Of a stretch of 64,000 nucleotides of DNA, positions 33,930 to 44,342 are shown piece by piece. Position numbers and translations under genes: made by a program. Origin of the DNA: Takakia lepidozioides (lineage: Eukaryota > Streptophyta > Takakiopsida > Takakiales > Takakiaceae); contig CM060732.1 in NCBI GenBank assembly GCA_030704615.1, forward strand, positions 32,345,053 through 32,409,052, read 5' to 3'. Position 1 is the first letter of the stretch. Each line of letters begins with the position of its first letter. The notes below the pieces were generated by a model, which searched no databases, was not told the origin of the DNA, and saw only the letters and a program-made list of their open reading frames with translations.

Positions 33930-34755
33930 CATTAGGTACAAAAATACCACATTCCACACACTTCCTCCTCTTAGAAGTTTTTTGGAGGAAGTAAAGTGCT
34001 CATATGTTTGGAACATATGCTCTTCCACAATTGTTCTCATGGGTCCACCCCACATGGCACATTGGTCACTTCCATATTGAAGAGCATATGAGACCGTAAT
34101 GAAATCGAGATATAATACATAAGAATTGATCGAAGATCATGTCTCAACAGCAATGGACATGCAAGCGGTGCCACCACTTATGATGACATATTTGCACACT
34201 ATAAGTTGATCCTACACATCAATCCCCCTCATGTGTTGTTGATAATACTTCACAATAGAGGAAGTACGTAGGAACCAATCGCCAAGCAATAATTTCGCCG
34301 GTCTATCAACAAGCGGGTCTTTGTAATTTTATCAGCATGGGCTGACTTAGATCTATCTCCACAATGCGGTTATCCACTAGGTGCAGAGCAGACACCTCAA
34401 AATGGCTTCTGATCTATTGCGACTCATATCCACATAATGGAAGGACACTTGAAAAAAGAGTTGTTTCGAGTATCACATAGTCAATTAAGCGATTTTTAAA
34501 TTTCCATTAGGATATAGATAGCCCACCAAGTCTACAATTCTACAACATTGATAGGGTACGTCCGCCACTTTCTCCTCTTCCAAGGCCCATTGTGATCTAA
34601 GGTTTGAGCATATAAATTCGTCTGCATGCTACAAAATCGCATTATCGGTACATGCCAAAATAGAAAAAAAAAGAGAAAAATCAACATGTGCAACATTATT
34701 GTGCAAATGAACTTCTGGTTCTGACTCACCCCACTCCAAATTACCTTTGCCAACT
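33930..34755 (-). pseudogene. PiggyBac-like (DDE_Tnp_1_7) transposase remains
   Basis: Broken minus-strand frames give 'VKYYQQHMRGIDV', then in shifted frames 'HHKWWHRL' and 'SINSYVLYLD', and near the end Cys residues in 'KCVECG'. The series YN/YQ-x-HM-x-G-[IV]-D-V, K-W-W and a Cys-rich tail is typical of piggyBac-derived transposases. An upstream frame at 34532-34753 ('WKRRKWRTYP') may be part of it. It is very decayed. Confidence 0.5.
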
Positions 34756-35980
34756 TGGAGGCATCGGAATTCCACGTGTCATTGACAAAACTTTAGTTTG
34801 GGTGACCATTCATTCCAACTTCCCAAGTATATGGGACTCCCGGACTGGAAGCCAAGGTTTTGGGTTTTCTTATGGAGGCTATGTAATGGGAAACGAGGGA
34901 AAAACAGTCAAAATATTCTGTGCATTGGGCTATGGGTTTGGCCTATGGGGCTGGCCTGTTAGTATGCTTCATGGCTCCGAAAAGGGGTTAATTTCCCTCT
35001 CAAGGCCCACTGTCTCTGGCTTGGGAAAAAAAAGGAAAGAAAAAGAAAAGGCTGAGCAAGTGTAGGAGATATTGTTTGCATGACTAACCACATGTATTGT
35101 TATAAATTTGATCGTGATTGTTTGTTGTTCAACCACGTTTTTTTTGTATATGGAACTAATAAAATACGTGGATAAAGTATGCATGTGAATTATTATATAA
35201 AGTGTGTGGATTTTTTATATCTTGCTTATAAGTACAATACGTGGATAAACATGAACGATGTATAACCATGGATAAAAATTGAGCAATGTATAACATCTAC
35301 ATATGTTTCTAACCAACATATAATTTGGTCATATCTATATTTTGTGTGTCGCACAGATACTTCGACTTCATCTCTATTTTTCTTGTCTATATGAGAACTC
35401 ATGCTGTCATTTGGAATGTATGAAAGTTGCACCCAATAGCAAATCAACAAATTAGTGTGGAGGATTTGTTATCCAAAGAAGTAGCTTTCTCCTAATTATG
35501 CAAGCTTCTTGCAAATGGTTCTCTTATCACAAGTCTTCTACACATAGATGTTCTACATTTGACATATGATTTGATATTGTAACTTCGAGGTACTTCAACA
35601 CTGAATTCCGTAGGTATTTCATAGTCTATCAGTTAAGAAACATGAATTTATTTAGCCATGTAGAGCATTCTCTCAATGACACTTTAAACTTATTGAATAA
35701 CATATCAGGCTTAAATTGGTTGAATGACTTGCCACTTGTTACAACTTTTTGTGTGGTGATGGGAGCTATGGTGTTTGGTCGGAATTTCTTAACAAGTGCC
35801 GGACCTCACGCCCGTGAATGCCCACGGGCCCAGGCATTCCCCCTCACTTAAAATAAATTTGAAAAAAATGTCCGTTAATTTGAAGAAAAAAAAATGTTCG
35901 TTAATCGAAAGCTATCATTGTCTCCAAGCCCCCTTAAAATCTGGTGGTTAGGTCTCTTGACATGGATCCCGACGAGGCTG
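34756..35980. other. AT-rich stretch without recognised gene
   Basis: An open frame at 34688-35065 (plus) has no family resemblance. The remainder is AT-rich with scattered stops on both strands. Confidence 0.5.
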
Positions 35981-35987
35981 TATAAAG
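35981..35987 (+). promoter_or_regulatory. Possible TATA box (TATAAAG) of the coiled-coil ORF
   Basis: A good TATA match in an AT-poor local context, 14 bp before the ATG at 36001. It is too close for that ATG to be in the transcript, so either the start or the TATA reading is wrong. Confidence 0.3.
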
Positions 35988-36000
35988 CCCGCTAGGGAAC

Positions 36001-36486
36001 ATGGACAGGAACGATGAAGAAACTCCAGCGAAGGTGCTGGATTATCTACGGTCATCAATCCGAAGCAATGAAAAGACGAAATCAACACTTAAATCGATGT
36101 CCGATATGCTCCTTGCCTACAAATCGGCCACATCTGGAAAGATTGCAGCAGATGACGAGAGCAAAGAGAAGGCGGAGAGAGAGCAAGAAGTAAAAGGGGA
36201 GAAGAATATCGAAGCATTAGCTGACAAGAGGAACGATGAATCGGAGAAAGTGATCAATGGACTGAGGAGGTATATAGAGGAACAGAAGCAGAATATTGAG
36301 ATTCTCAACGGAAAAATTGCAGCAACTCTCGAGGGCAAGGTCCGGGCGGAGAGAGAGCTGAAACGAATGGAAGAGCGCTGTAGTCTATTGAGCAGTCAGC
36401 TGCTACGGGAGGAGATGGAGGCCAAGGCTGTGGGCCCGGAATGTGAGCGTGGAAGTGGAGATGCTGCGGTGGCGAGTGGGGCTTGA
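36001..36486 (+). CDS. Hypothetical coiled-coil protein, intronless, 161 aa
   Basis: An uninterrupted ATG-to-TGA frame encodes a very hydrophilic protein rich in Glu, Lys and Arg. Residues about 50-145 have heptad-like spacing ('ALADKRNDESEKVINGLRRY', 'ELKRMEERCSLLSSQLL'), so a long coiled coil is expected. There is no signal peptide or membrane segment. A TATAAAG at 35981 lies only 20 bp upstream. If that is the TATA box, transcription would start just inside this frame and the next Met (near codon 33) would be the start. It is absent from copy 2 because of the 6.5-kb deletion. I do not recognise the family. Confidence 0.5.
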   Translation: MDRNDEETPAKVLDYLRSSIRSNEKTKSTLKSMSDMLLAYKSATSGKIAADDESKEKAEREQEVKGEKNIEALADKRNDESEKVINGLRRYIEEQKQNIEILNGKIAATLEGKVRAERELKRMEERCSLLSSQLLREEMEAKAVGPECERGSGDAAVASGA

Positions 36487-37161
36487 TGTAGATATACTGC
36501 TCAGAGGTAGGGATTCGATTTTTTGGTTTATGCACTTCAAACTGTGATGATTCGGGTGCTGAACTTAGTAAAATCACGACATGTTTCTTACGTCTTCTCG
36601 CAGATTCAGGGTCCTGGCCAGCAAGTTTTCTAATGCGTGGTGGAGGCCACTTATGAAGCGTCATCTCAGGTTTCGGTGCTGCATGCATGCATAGTGAGCA
36701 GGGTCTGTAATTTCCGACAAGATTGTCGGTACTAGCGGCATACATGGACCATGGTCCAAGGGCCAAGGATTCGCTACATAACAGTGAGAGTCGGACAACG
36801 GAACTGTATCAGATTCAAAAGGAATCTTTTTTTCTTTATCAAAATTCGACGAATGATTAAAACTCTCGTTATTTTCTTCTTTGAATTTTGAAAATCAGGA
36901 ACACTGCCCTCAAGTCTAAGAATTTTTGTCTTTCAAGATGTCTCTTTCCTAACTCTTGAATGATAACTTTACTACAGGCAGCCTATAACAGAATTAAGAG
37001 CAACGGTAAACATAGATTAGAGAGTAAGTGCTGCTAGAGCGCCTTTGATGGAGCAGTTTTACTGAAGCAAACCAAATCAGTCTCCCTGGAGCTATTATAA
37101 CTCTGAACCTCATCAACTGTTTCTCTTTACACTCTTTACACTGTATTAAATTGCGGTGTGC

Positions 37162-38319
37162 CTAACTCAGTCCGGAGATGGGTCGATCAAGACATAGCCT
37201 CGTCTCCGTCTCAGAGAGAGGCAGGGCAGGCGTTGAAGGCACATTGCCAAGCTCCGTCAACCTCGTCTCAGCAGCTGCAGCAGCCGTGTGAACCGTCTTT
37301 CGTGATTCTTGAGGTGCGCTCTCTCTACGCTGCAGATCTAGGACTTGTTGCCTTTGGACATGCTGGCATATTGAGGCCACGCGAGTTCGCAACTCCTCCA
37401 GTTGTTTGCTTGTCGCTACCTGGAGCTCCCGAGCCTTGGTTTTGTCTTCTGCGGGCTCGTTGAAGAACGCATCAATGTCCTCTTCCGTCTGGAACTCGAC
37501 AGGTTCATAAGTTGTCCTAAACCACTCGTCTTCACGAATTTGTGCCACAGTCGCGCGATCGCCCGGGTTCAACTTCAAAATTTTGAGAATCAAGTTTTTC
37601 GAGCCTGCCGTCAACCAGGGAGGAGAGCACAGGCCATTGGATATGGATTTGCCTACAGCTCTTGTGTTGTTGCCGCCAAAGGGTAAGTAGCCAGTCAAGA
37701 GTGCGTACAGAACAACTCCGCATGACCAAAGATCCGCTGGCTCACCAAGATAGCCTTTGCCTAGGATCATCTCCGGGGCCATGTAGCTTGGATTTCCACA
37801 CCTCTCATGAAGCACCTCATCTTTCTTGTACACAGCGCATCGCCCAAAGTCGGATAGAAGCAGATTACCATGGCGATCCAAGATCAAGCTTTCCAATTTG
37901 ATATCTCGGTGGCAAACACCTCGACCGTGACAATACTCCACCGCATCTATAAGTTGCTGAAACAACTTTCTTGCTTCATCCTCACTGAATCGTACATAAG
38001 AAGAATGCATTTTCTGGTACAACGTGTGGCAATCGCCAACATGATCTAACACCATGTAAACTTTGGTGTCGCTGTGTTTGAGAAACAAAAGTTGCACAAT
38101 GTTGGGATGTTGACCCACCAGCTTCATCGCTGTAATTTCCCGCTCAATTTGCCTACCCTCTCTGAGATTTTTGTCCTTACAGTCGACGATCTTGACGATC
38201 ATATTTCTACGGTTCTTCACGTCGTATCCGGATTGAACTGTAGCAACACTGCCCATCCCTCTCTCACCTTTCGGCACTTGATTGTCTTGAACAGTAATAT
38301 TTCCCGAGCTGATGTTCAT
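37162..38319 (-). CDS. CIPK/SnRK3-like serine/threonine protein kinase, intronless, 385 aa
   Basis: A complete single-exon kinase. Its features are a Gly-rich loop 'GERGMGSVATV' (residues about 18-28), VK lysine at 'MIVKIVD', catalytic loop 'CHRDIKLESLIL', DFG in 'LLSDFGRCA', 'GNPSYMAPEM' for the usual G-T-P-x-Y-x-A-P-E, 'DLWSCGVVLYALLTGYLPF', and after the fold 'YEPVEFQTEEDIDAFF', the junction sequence of CBL-interacting kinases. It has HRDIKLES where HRDLKPEN is usual, but the catalytic Asp is kept. The C-terminal 110 residues form a charged helix and a Ser/Thr-rich tail, and I see no NAF/FISL calcium-sensor binding motif. Loss of introns suggests a retrocopy, although some CIPK clades are naturally intronless. 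It lies in the segment missing from duplication copy 2. Confidence 0.85.
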   Translation of the reverse strand: MNISSGNITVQDNQVPKGERGMGSVATVQSGYDVKNRRNMIVKIVDCKDKNLREGRQIEREITAMKLVGQHPNIVQLLFLKHSDTKVYMVLDHVGDCHTLYQKMHSSYVRFSEDEARKLFQQLIDAVEYCHGRGVCHRDIKLESLILDRHGNLLLSDFGRCAVYKKDEVLHERCGNPSYMAPEMILGKGYLGEPADLWSCGVVLYALLTGYLPFGGNNTRAVGKSISNGLCSPPWLTAGSKNLILKILKLNPGDRATVAQIREDEWFRTTYEPVEFQTEEDIDAFFNEPAEDKTKARELQVATSKQLEELRTRVASICQHVQRQQVLDLQRRESAPQESRKTVHTAAAAAETRLTELGNVPSTPALPLSETETRLCLDRPISGLS

Positions 38320-38631
38320 CGTGGTCCCTTCACCCTTGCTTTGCTATTCAATCCACTGTCTAGATGCTAAAATCTTCCCACTGGACAACTAGATTTCTCT
38401 CAAGCTTCCTGTAGACGACTTCCTAGATTTCTGCCTATTGATGCACCAACCGCATCACTTGAACTGAGTAAAACTTCGGATGCACTTGCTCACACGATTC
38501 ACAAACACTCACAGCTCAGTTGTTCACATGTAAAAACGTGCTTGGCTCAAAAACCAAGCTAGGAGGAAGCGCCTGAGAGAGGTTGCTGATCAACAAGATG
38601 ACTCGGATGTATGCAGGGCACATGTATCGAG

Positions 38632-38638
38632 TTATATA
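38632..38638 (-). promoter_or_regulatory. Possible TATA box (TATATAA) of the kinase gene
   Basis: Minus-strand TATATAA about 310 bp upstream of the kinase ATG, which would give a 5' leader of roughly 290 nt. No intron is apparent in the leader. Confidence 0.4.
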
Positions 38639-38689
38639 GAGTGCAGCGTCTGAGCAAAAGAGAGATGAGTGACACTACTTTTACTTGTC

Positions 38690-39900
38690 TTTTTCTTTTT
38701 CTTTTTCTCCGAAAAACAAACTTTTTTAAGAGGGCCCGGACGTTGTAAGTTGTATGTTCAAGTAAGCCCCCTTTTTTTGTTTTTTACGAAAAGGGGATGA
38801 AGGCCCTTGTTTGATTTATTAAAGATTATTGAAGGAAAAAAAATTCAAACCCTACATGCCCGATGAGGCCTGTCACACGAAGAAAAAAGAGAAAAAAGAA
38901 CCAAAAAGAAAAGAAAAGCGAAAGCCTGTCGAGGAGAAGGGTGTGCATAGAGCTGCTGTGGTAGATCTGGAGCTGAAAATCTCTCTAGCTTAGAATTTTC
39001 AAGGAAGTGATCTGAGGGGTTACAGAGGGTTGGGGTGAAAGAGCTGACCAATTGAGCAGCGGAACTCCCCTTGCCATCATGAATTAGAAGGAAATGATGC
39101 TGCTGTTACAGCTACAGACAGCGTTCCACAGCATCAGCTGGCGAGATATAGAATTAACTAGAGGAATTCTTTCAATGGACTCAGGGCCTTCGCTTTTGCT
39201 TGATATACTCGGCCGAACTAAAGAGAATGTCAATGTGCTTCGGAATTGGGGATTGATTAAAAAGAACCCTGCAGATCTTTAAGTTTTACAGATAACACAA
39301 ACACCAGAAAAACACGCGTTCACGTCTCTCGTTCCAACTGTATATCAGAGGGAAGAGGGGGAGAAGCCCCTCCAAGGCTTCTGGTGGTGCAGCCCAGGAT
39401 ACATCCACGCGCAATCTTGAAAGCAAAGCTGCTGGAGGCGCTGCAGATCTTTGCTTGCAGGACTGAGAAGGTGGCGTCAGCGAAGTGGGCGTCACCCTTT
39501 GTCTTAGTACAGAGTCCTCGGTCTCAAGCCGACTACACGCAGGTGTTTTTCTTTGAGAGGAAGAAAAGGCAGAAGACCTTAATGAGGCCTTCATGTCAAT
39601 GCAAAGAGGGTTTGCATCCCCGAGCTCTCTCGACCTCATGCAACCGCCCTCTGTTTCCCTCTTTTGTCTTCCGGTTCTATGTCCCAAATTTTCTCGGGTG
39701 AGCATATTTTCGTGTCGCCATAGCATATTCTAGGGATGTTCAGAGAATATATGGAATATTTTGTTATGCGTGCTCACACGCACGGAGCTTGCCTGATCTC
39801 GGGATCATCCAGCTACAGTTCGACACGTGCACCCAAAACGCGAGCGACGTTGGGGGTATCGAAGGTCGCAGGGGATGGGGTCGATGGCTGACAGCATTTA
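38690..39900. other. Intergenic region between kinase and lactonase
   Basis: It contains a CTTTTT repeat (about 38690-38707) and A-rich patches near 38835-38930. From 39077 on it is shared with copy 2. Overlapping frames on both strands at 39286-39726 show no known domain. Confidence 0.5.
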
Positions 39901-40230
39901 TGGAGAGTTGTACGCGAGTGTGCCATGGATATCGGTGTAGTGAGGTCTGTGTATGCGTCTGAATCTTGCATCTGGGGGTTGAGGAATGGTGGGCAGCGCT
40001 TGAGTTGCTTTGATAGCGGGAACAATTCCAGGGATGCCATCCGCAAGGCTCCATCTCCGGTCTCTAGGAGGCAAGAATTTGTGCACGGTCTGAAGGGATT
40101 GTCTTTGAATAATTGAATAGCTGGGCAGGTTTGTGGGTTCGGTAGAGAAATCGAGAGCAGCTCTTGGCGATCCGCTGGTGAGGTAGCGAGAGGGATTACA
40201 GCCTGCGCTGGCGTAGGGGCGGTGAGAGCG

Positions 40231-42019
40231 ATGGAGGAGACAGGAAAGGTCAAGAGGGAAGCTCATTTGCAAGTATTTGAGAATGTGGAGGAACTTGGCA
40301 TCAGCTTGGCTCAGCACGTGGCTCAATTGTCAGAGGCAGCTGTGCAGAATAGAGGCGTCTTCTCCGTTGTACTCTCTGGCGGTTCTCTTATTAAAACCCT
40401 AGGGTAAGATCTGTTCTCCTACCCCAATTATCTTGAAATGGACGTTGTCCTCTTCTGTCAAAATATGTCCGTGGTCTATTTAGATCCATACCTGTGTATG
40501 TTTGTTCAATTTCAATGTGTTCGAGAGGGTTGAACACTGCGCTTGTTACTCGCATCGAATCATCTCAACTCTACTTGCTCCTCATACATGCGAGTATACA
40601 TGCAATCTGCATTCACATCCTCGTGATCCTTTATCCATCATCGAGCTTCTCTATGGGAGCTTTAGTGCAAAAATCCGCTGAAGACGATCGCCAAAGAGTC
40701 CTATGGCAACCTGGCAGGGTGAAAATCTGCACAGGGTACCAGCGACCTTGATTCTTAGAAAGAAGGTAAGATAAGTTCAAACTGTTGTCTATAGATCTCT
40801 CCTCAGGTATATGAGGAGTTCAAAATGTTTTCACACTGTCTAGCTTAGATGTCACTGAAATTGTCCTAAATTCTGGAGCATTTCTGATCCCAGGAAGTTG
40901 TGTGAGCCACCATATCTGGAGAAAGTGGACTGGTCACGCTGGCATGTGTTTTGGGTTGATGAGCGGGTAGTCAAGAAGGACCATCCTGACAGCAACTACA
41001 AGCTTGCCTATGATGGTTTATTGGCCAAGGTAACCACACAAGGCTTCTTAAGTCCTGCCTCCAGGGGCTCTAGCATATCCTTGCCAATCTAACCTAACAA
41101 TCTCAAGCTTGTGTATGATACCCTGTTGTGTGAAGGAAGATACTGTTATGACATCTCTCCTCTTAGAGAAAAGAATGCTCCTTGAGTTCGTGTTGGAGAT
41201 CTTTGTCATATGGAGACATTGTCTAGTTATGAATGTTCCAATTTCAAAGCTCGTACTAGTGTTTTGCCAGTTTATTCTAGATGTGAAAGAACGGAATACC
41301 CTGGGTAGATTCTGTGTACATATCTAGGAACAGTGGAGGTTGATTTTATGGTGGCCTGGTCCTGGGAGAAAATTCATAGTTGTGTTCATGGTGTTTGTGC
41401 CCACACACATAAGAGAAGAGATGTACCAGCGCTTTGCCACAGCCTTGTCTCATCCATTCTGGGAGAGTGAAGGTCCTGAGGGTGAATGGCGTGGCATAAT
41501 TTTAGCTATGAATTGACATTGGATACCCTCCAAATGTTGCCCTTGGTGCAGGTACTTATTCCATCTGGACAAGTCTATGCCATCAATGATGCACTTTCTG
41601 CACAGGGCGCTGCAGAGGATTATGAGGTTCAATTAAGACAGCTGGTCAAAACAAGTATTCTGCCTATGGCAGACACCAATGACTACCCAAGGTTTGATCT
41701 CATACTACTGGGTATGGGGCCAGACGGGCATCTTGCGTCTCTATTTCCCCACCATCCTCTTGTTCACGAGAAGAAACTGTGGGTCACTTCCATCACCGAC
41801 TCTCCGAAACCACCACCGGAAAGAATCACCTTCACTTTCCCAGTGATAAACTCAGCAGCAAATGTTAGCTTTGTCGCTACTGGAGAGGGGAAGGCAGATG
41901 TGCTCGCAAAAGTGTTTGGAGAAGAATTGCCTTTTGGAACGCTACCTTCACAGAGTGTCTACCCTGTGAAAGGGAAACTGATTTGGTTTGCTGATAAAGC
42001 AGCTACATCAAAGCTGTAG
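40231..42019 (+). CDS. PGL: 6-phosphogluconolactonase, copy 1 (internal start, no transit peptide)
   Basis: Exons: 40231-40403, 40894-41029, 41552-42019, with clean GT/AG junctions and matching phases, encoding 258 aa. The family pattern is complete: 'FSVVLSGGSLIKTLG', 'VDWSRWHVFWVDERVV', 'DHPDSNYKLAYDGLLAK', 'VYAINDALSAQGAAEDYE', 'FDLILLGMGPDGHLASLFPH', 'SPKPPPERITFTFPVINSAA', ending 'DKAATSKL'. It hydrolyses 6-phosphogluconolactone in the oxidative pentose phosphate pathway. In frame upstream, an ATG at 39925 starts an extension that is open in copy 2 but is closed here by TGA at 40114. Only the internal ATG (40231) can give this protein, and a cytosolic product is inferred. It is convergent with the O-fucosyltransferase exons (minus) starting at 42275. 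Confidence 0.92.
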
Positions 42020-42274
42020 GAAATGACGGGAGTTGGGGGGTCACTTATTCTCTAATTTAAATGCTGTTGCTGTGAGTTGAGTGGACTATTCTGTAGGCTA
42101 CATTAAAGTTATTCTTCAAATGGTAGAAAAGGACTTGGATATGTTACCTAAGACAAAATATTGTTAGACTATCATGGCAACATTCTGAAGACTACCTGAT
42201 TTGCTGATAATGTGCTGTATCACAGCTATATAAAAGATGAGAATGAATACCTATGAGGTTATTGTGGCACCCAC

Positions 42275-43457
42275 CCTGCAAAAGCAAGCATATCCATCTC
42301 AAAGCGAAGATGAACTGCTATGAAATGACCCTCTGATCGCAAGCGTGCCACGATGTTGCTGCTGAGCTCCATCACCTCATCTCGGAATCGCAAAGCATGG
42401 AAGTTGACACGGCAGCGCAGTCGCTGATACTCCTGATTATCCAGTTCTTCAGCCACTCGATGTGAAAAGGGCGTGAGATAGACTGCCCCGTGCTCTTGCA
42501 TCTTGGCTAGAGCTTCTTCTTTGTACCAGGTTGGGGATGCATCTCGTGGAGGCCGCAGCTGGAAAAATTCAAAAGACGGATTCGTCATTAAATACACAAG
42601 TTTCTGAATCATTTATGCAGCAGTGTACTTGTAGACTTTTGCTACACACTTTGAACTTTGACGCTTAACCTCCATATTTCCCATATTTCCCATATTTCCC
42701 ACAATTGAAAGTAAAAAGGCATTTGTCAGGAAACCTGGTAAGCCTTCAGCCTCTGTTTTTTCTCTCCAAAGATCACTCCAGAGGGAATACTTCGCACAAC
42801 TTTCACATCATTTGTGAGAGACTTGATGAAGTGTTCGACGTCGTATATTCCTGAAAAACCACAATGGTGCAATCACTAATCAATGCTGGCCATTCCCAGC
42901 ACTCTGCCAGGCCAAAGAGAAACACTAGTATTTTCATCAATCACACTTGACTGCATCTAATACTCACCTTTTATCATTCCAGAAGGAATTAGTATCAAGC
43001 TCTGGCAATACCAGTGTTGCATTCATGATCCGCACTGCCAGCACTGCATTACATACCTGCATCATTTTGCCGAGTCATCCCAATCTATTTGAGATAACTT
43101 ACTGCAACTACAGTTGTTGATGCACAAATCTCACTCTTCAATCGTAGAAATTCCTTGCAAAAGAAAGAGAAAGAAAGAAGAAAGAAACTTTATTAAAGAG
43201 GGGTGTGGGGGAAGCACACAGGTACAAGAGGAGCAAATCTTTACAAGGGAGATCTAGTCAGTAATTCACGAGACAAAAGGATGAGACGTACAGCAGTCTG
43301 CTGCTGGATGAGTCCACCATTGCATCGAACAACCAAATATCCATTGCTCCTTACAGGTGGCCCTGCAGAAGGTGGACGAAACCCTGAATTAAAGGGGCCG
43401 ACAAGCTTGCTGCCTCTTGACACGAGACTCTCACCAATGCAGACCAGTTCATGGATG
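42275..43457 (-). CDS. GDP-fucose O-fucosyltransferase family, N-terminal exons (gene interrupted)
   Basis: Minus-strand exons: 43457-43292 ('VRSNGYLVVRCNGGLIQQ'), 43056-42968 ('RIMNATLVLPELDTNSFW'), about 42850-42735 ('IYDVEHFIKSLTNDVKVVRS') and 42558-42275 ('YLTPFSHRVAEELDN', 'GHFIAVHLRFEMDMLAFAG'). These are the first half of the plant O-FucT fold including the HLRFE sugar-nucleotide motif. The last exon ends at a GTGGGT donor, and only 9 bp further the duplicated block begins. The rest of the family sequence is at 21282-21956. The phase of the 42968/42850 junction does not work with the nearest acceptor, so that boundary is uncertain or damaged. Exons encoding the membrane anchor, upstream of 43457, were not found. 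Confidence 0.8.
42671..42702. repeat. Short tandem repeat (CCCATATTT)n in intron
   Basis: About three 9-bp units lie between two O-fucosyltransferase exons. Confidence 0.6.
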
Positions 43458-44342
43458 CTGCACACAGATATTTCAGCATAAACATAAGTGTACGATCTAA
43501 GGGGTTCAGGTGATGTAAGTGATACCGCATTCAGTCATAGCAAGAACCATGACCACTACCTACGTGGCCAATCATGGGTTCTAACAGCTGATGTTGCCCG
43601 CCAGCCCAAGGATGAAGAGCTACTCCACAGTTTGCTCACATCCACCTGCACAAATGTAGACCACCTACATCACTTCCCCATACAAATCACATTTCCACAG
43701 ACTTCTTCCTTAAAATGCAATGGTTCAATCTAGAGTGGCTAAGGCAACATGTCTATGACTTGCCAAACAGAATAATAATCAGTACAGTCACAAGACTATT
43801 CCCAAGTCCATCAGCACAATTCCACATGTTTTTTTGGCCAATCACAGCTGGTGCCTGGAGTACGTCATTAACGCCCTAGGCCGCCATTACAGAAGCCTGC
43901 AAGCTACCCTTCTAGAGCTCACCAAGTCTACTGAGGCCATTCCCAAGTCACAATGATATCAAGAGCACAATTGGTTCAGCCATTTCCCAAAGATTAAACC
44001 CACCTTGGACTTCACCACAAGCTTTTCCTCCCTCATCCGAGAGAATAGAGAAAGAGTGCACAAAAGCAAAATCATGCCTGGCACATAGCGCCGGTTGGCC
44101 AGTGCCCTCATTGTGAAAATCCATTGCCACCCTGCTGTCTGACCTCGCCTGTCCCCTTCCTCTGTGTCCCGTACTTTGGAAGGCCCTCCTCTATGAGTAC
44201 AAACTCACAGGAAGAAATATAAGTATATTCAAGTTTTATGAGAGACTAGGCATCATGTTGAAGTCAAGGGAGAAAATGTGGCAAAATGACCTTACACCAA
44301 AGGCACTGCTTTCATGCTCCCCAGTTTTCCCGTCCTCTTAAG
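43458..44342. other. Unassigned sequence between O-fucosyltransferase and helicase fragment
   Basis: No motif-bearing frame. It may contain the missing 5' exon and promoter of the O-fucosyltransferase gene, but I cannot point to them. Confidence 0.4.

Larger units (their letters stand above)
23072..42265. repeat. Segmental duplication, copy 1 (19.2 kb, full form)
   Basis: Bases 23072-32565 match 45862-55337, and 39077-42265 match 55336-58530. Typical 60-base lines differ at 0-2 positions, so the event is recent. Bases 32566-39076 are present only here. The R2-like LINE reads continuously across 32565, so this copy has the original arrangement at that point and copy 2 has the deletion. Confidence 0.92.

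Noticed and set aside
39813-40326. Minus-strand frames of 142-146 codons opposite the lactonase first exon (also 56079-56592)
   Set aside because: They are antisense to the coding and leader region, show no domain, and are conserved only because the DNA is duplicated.
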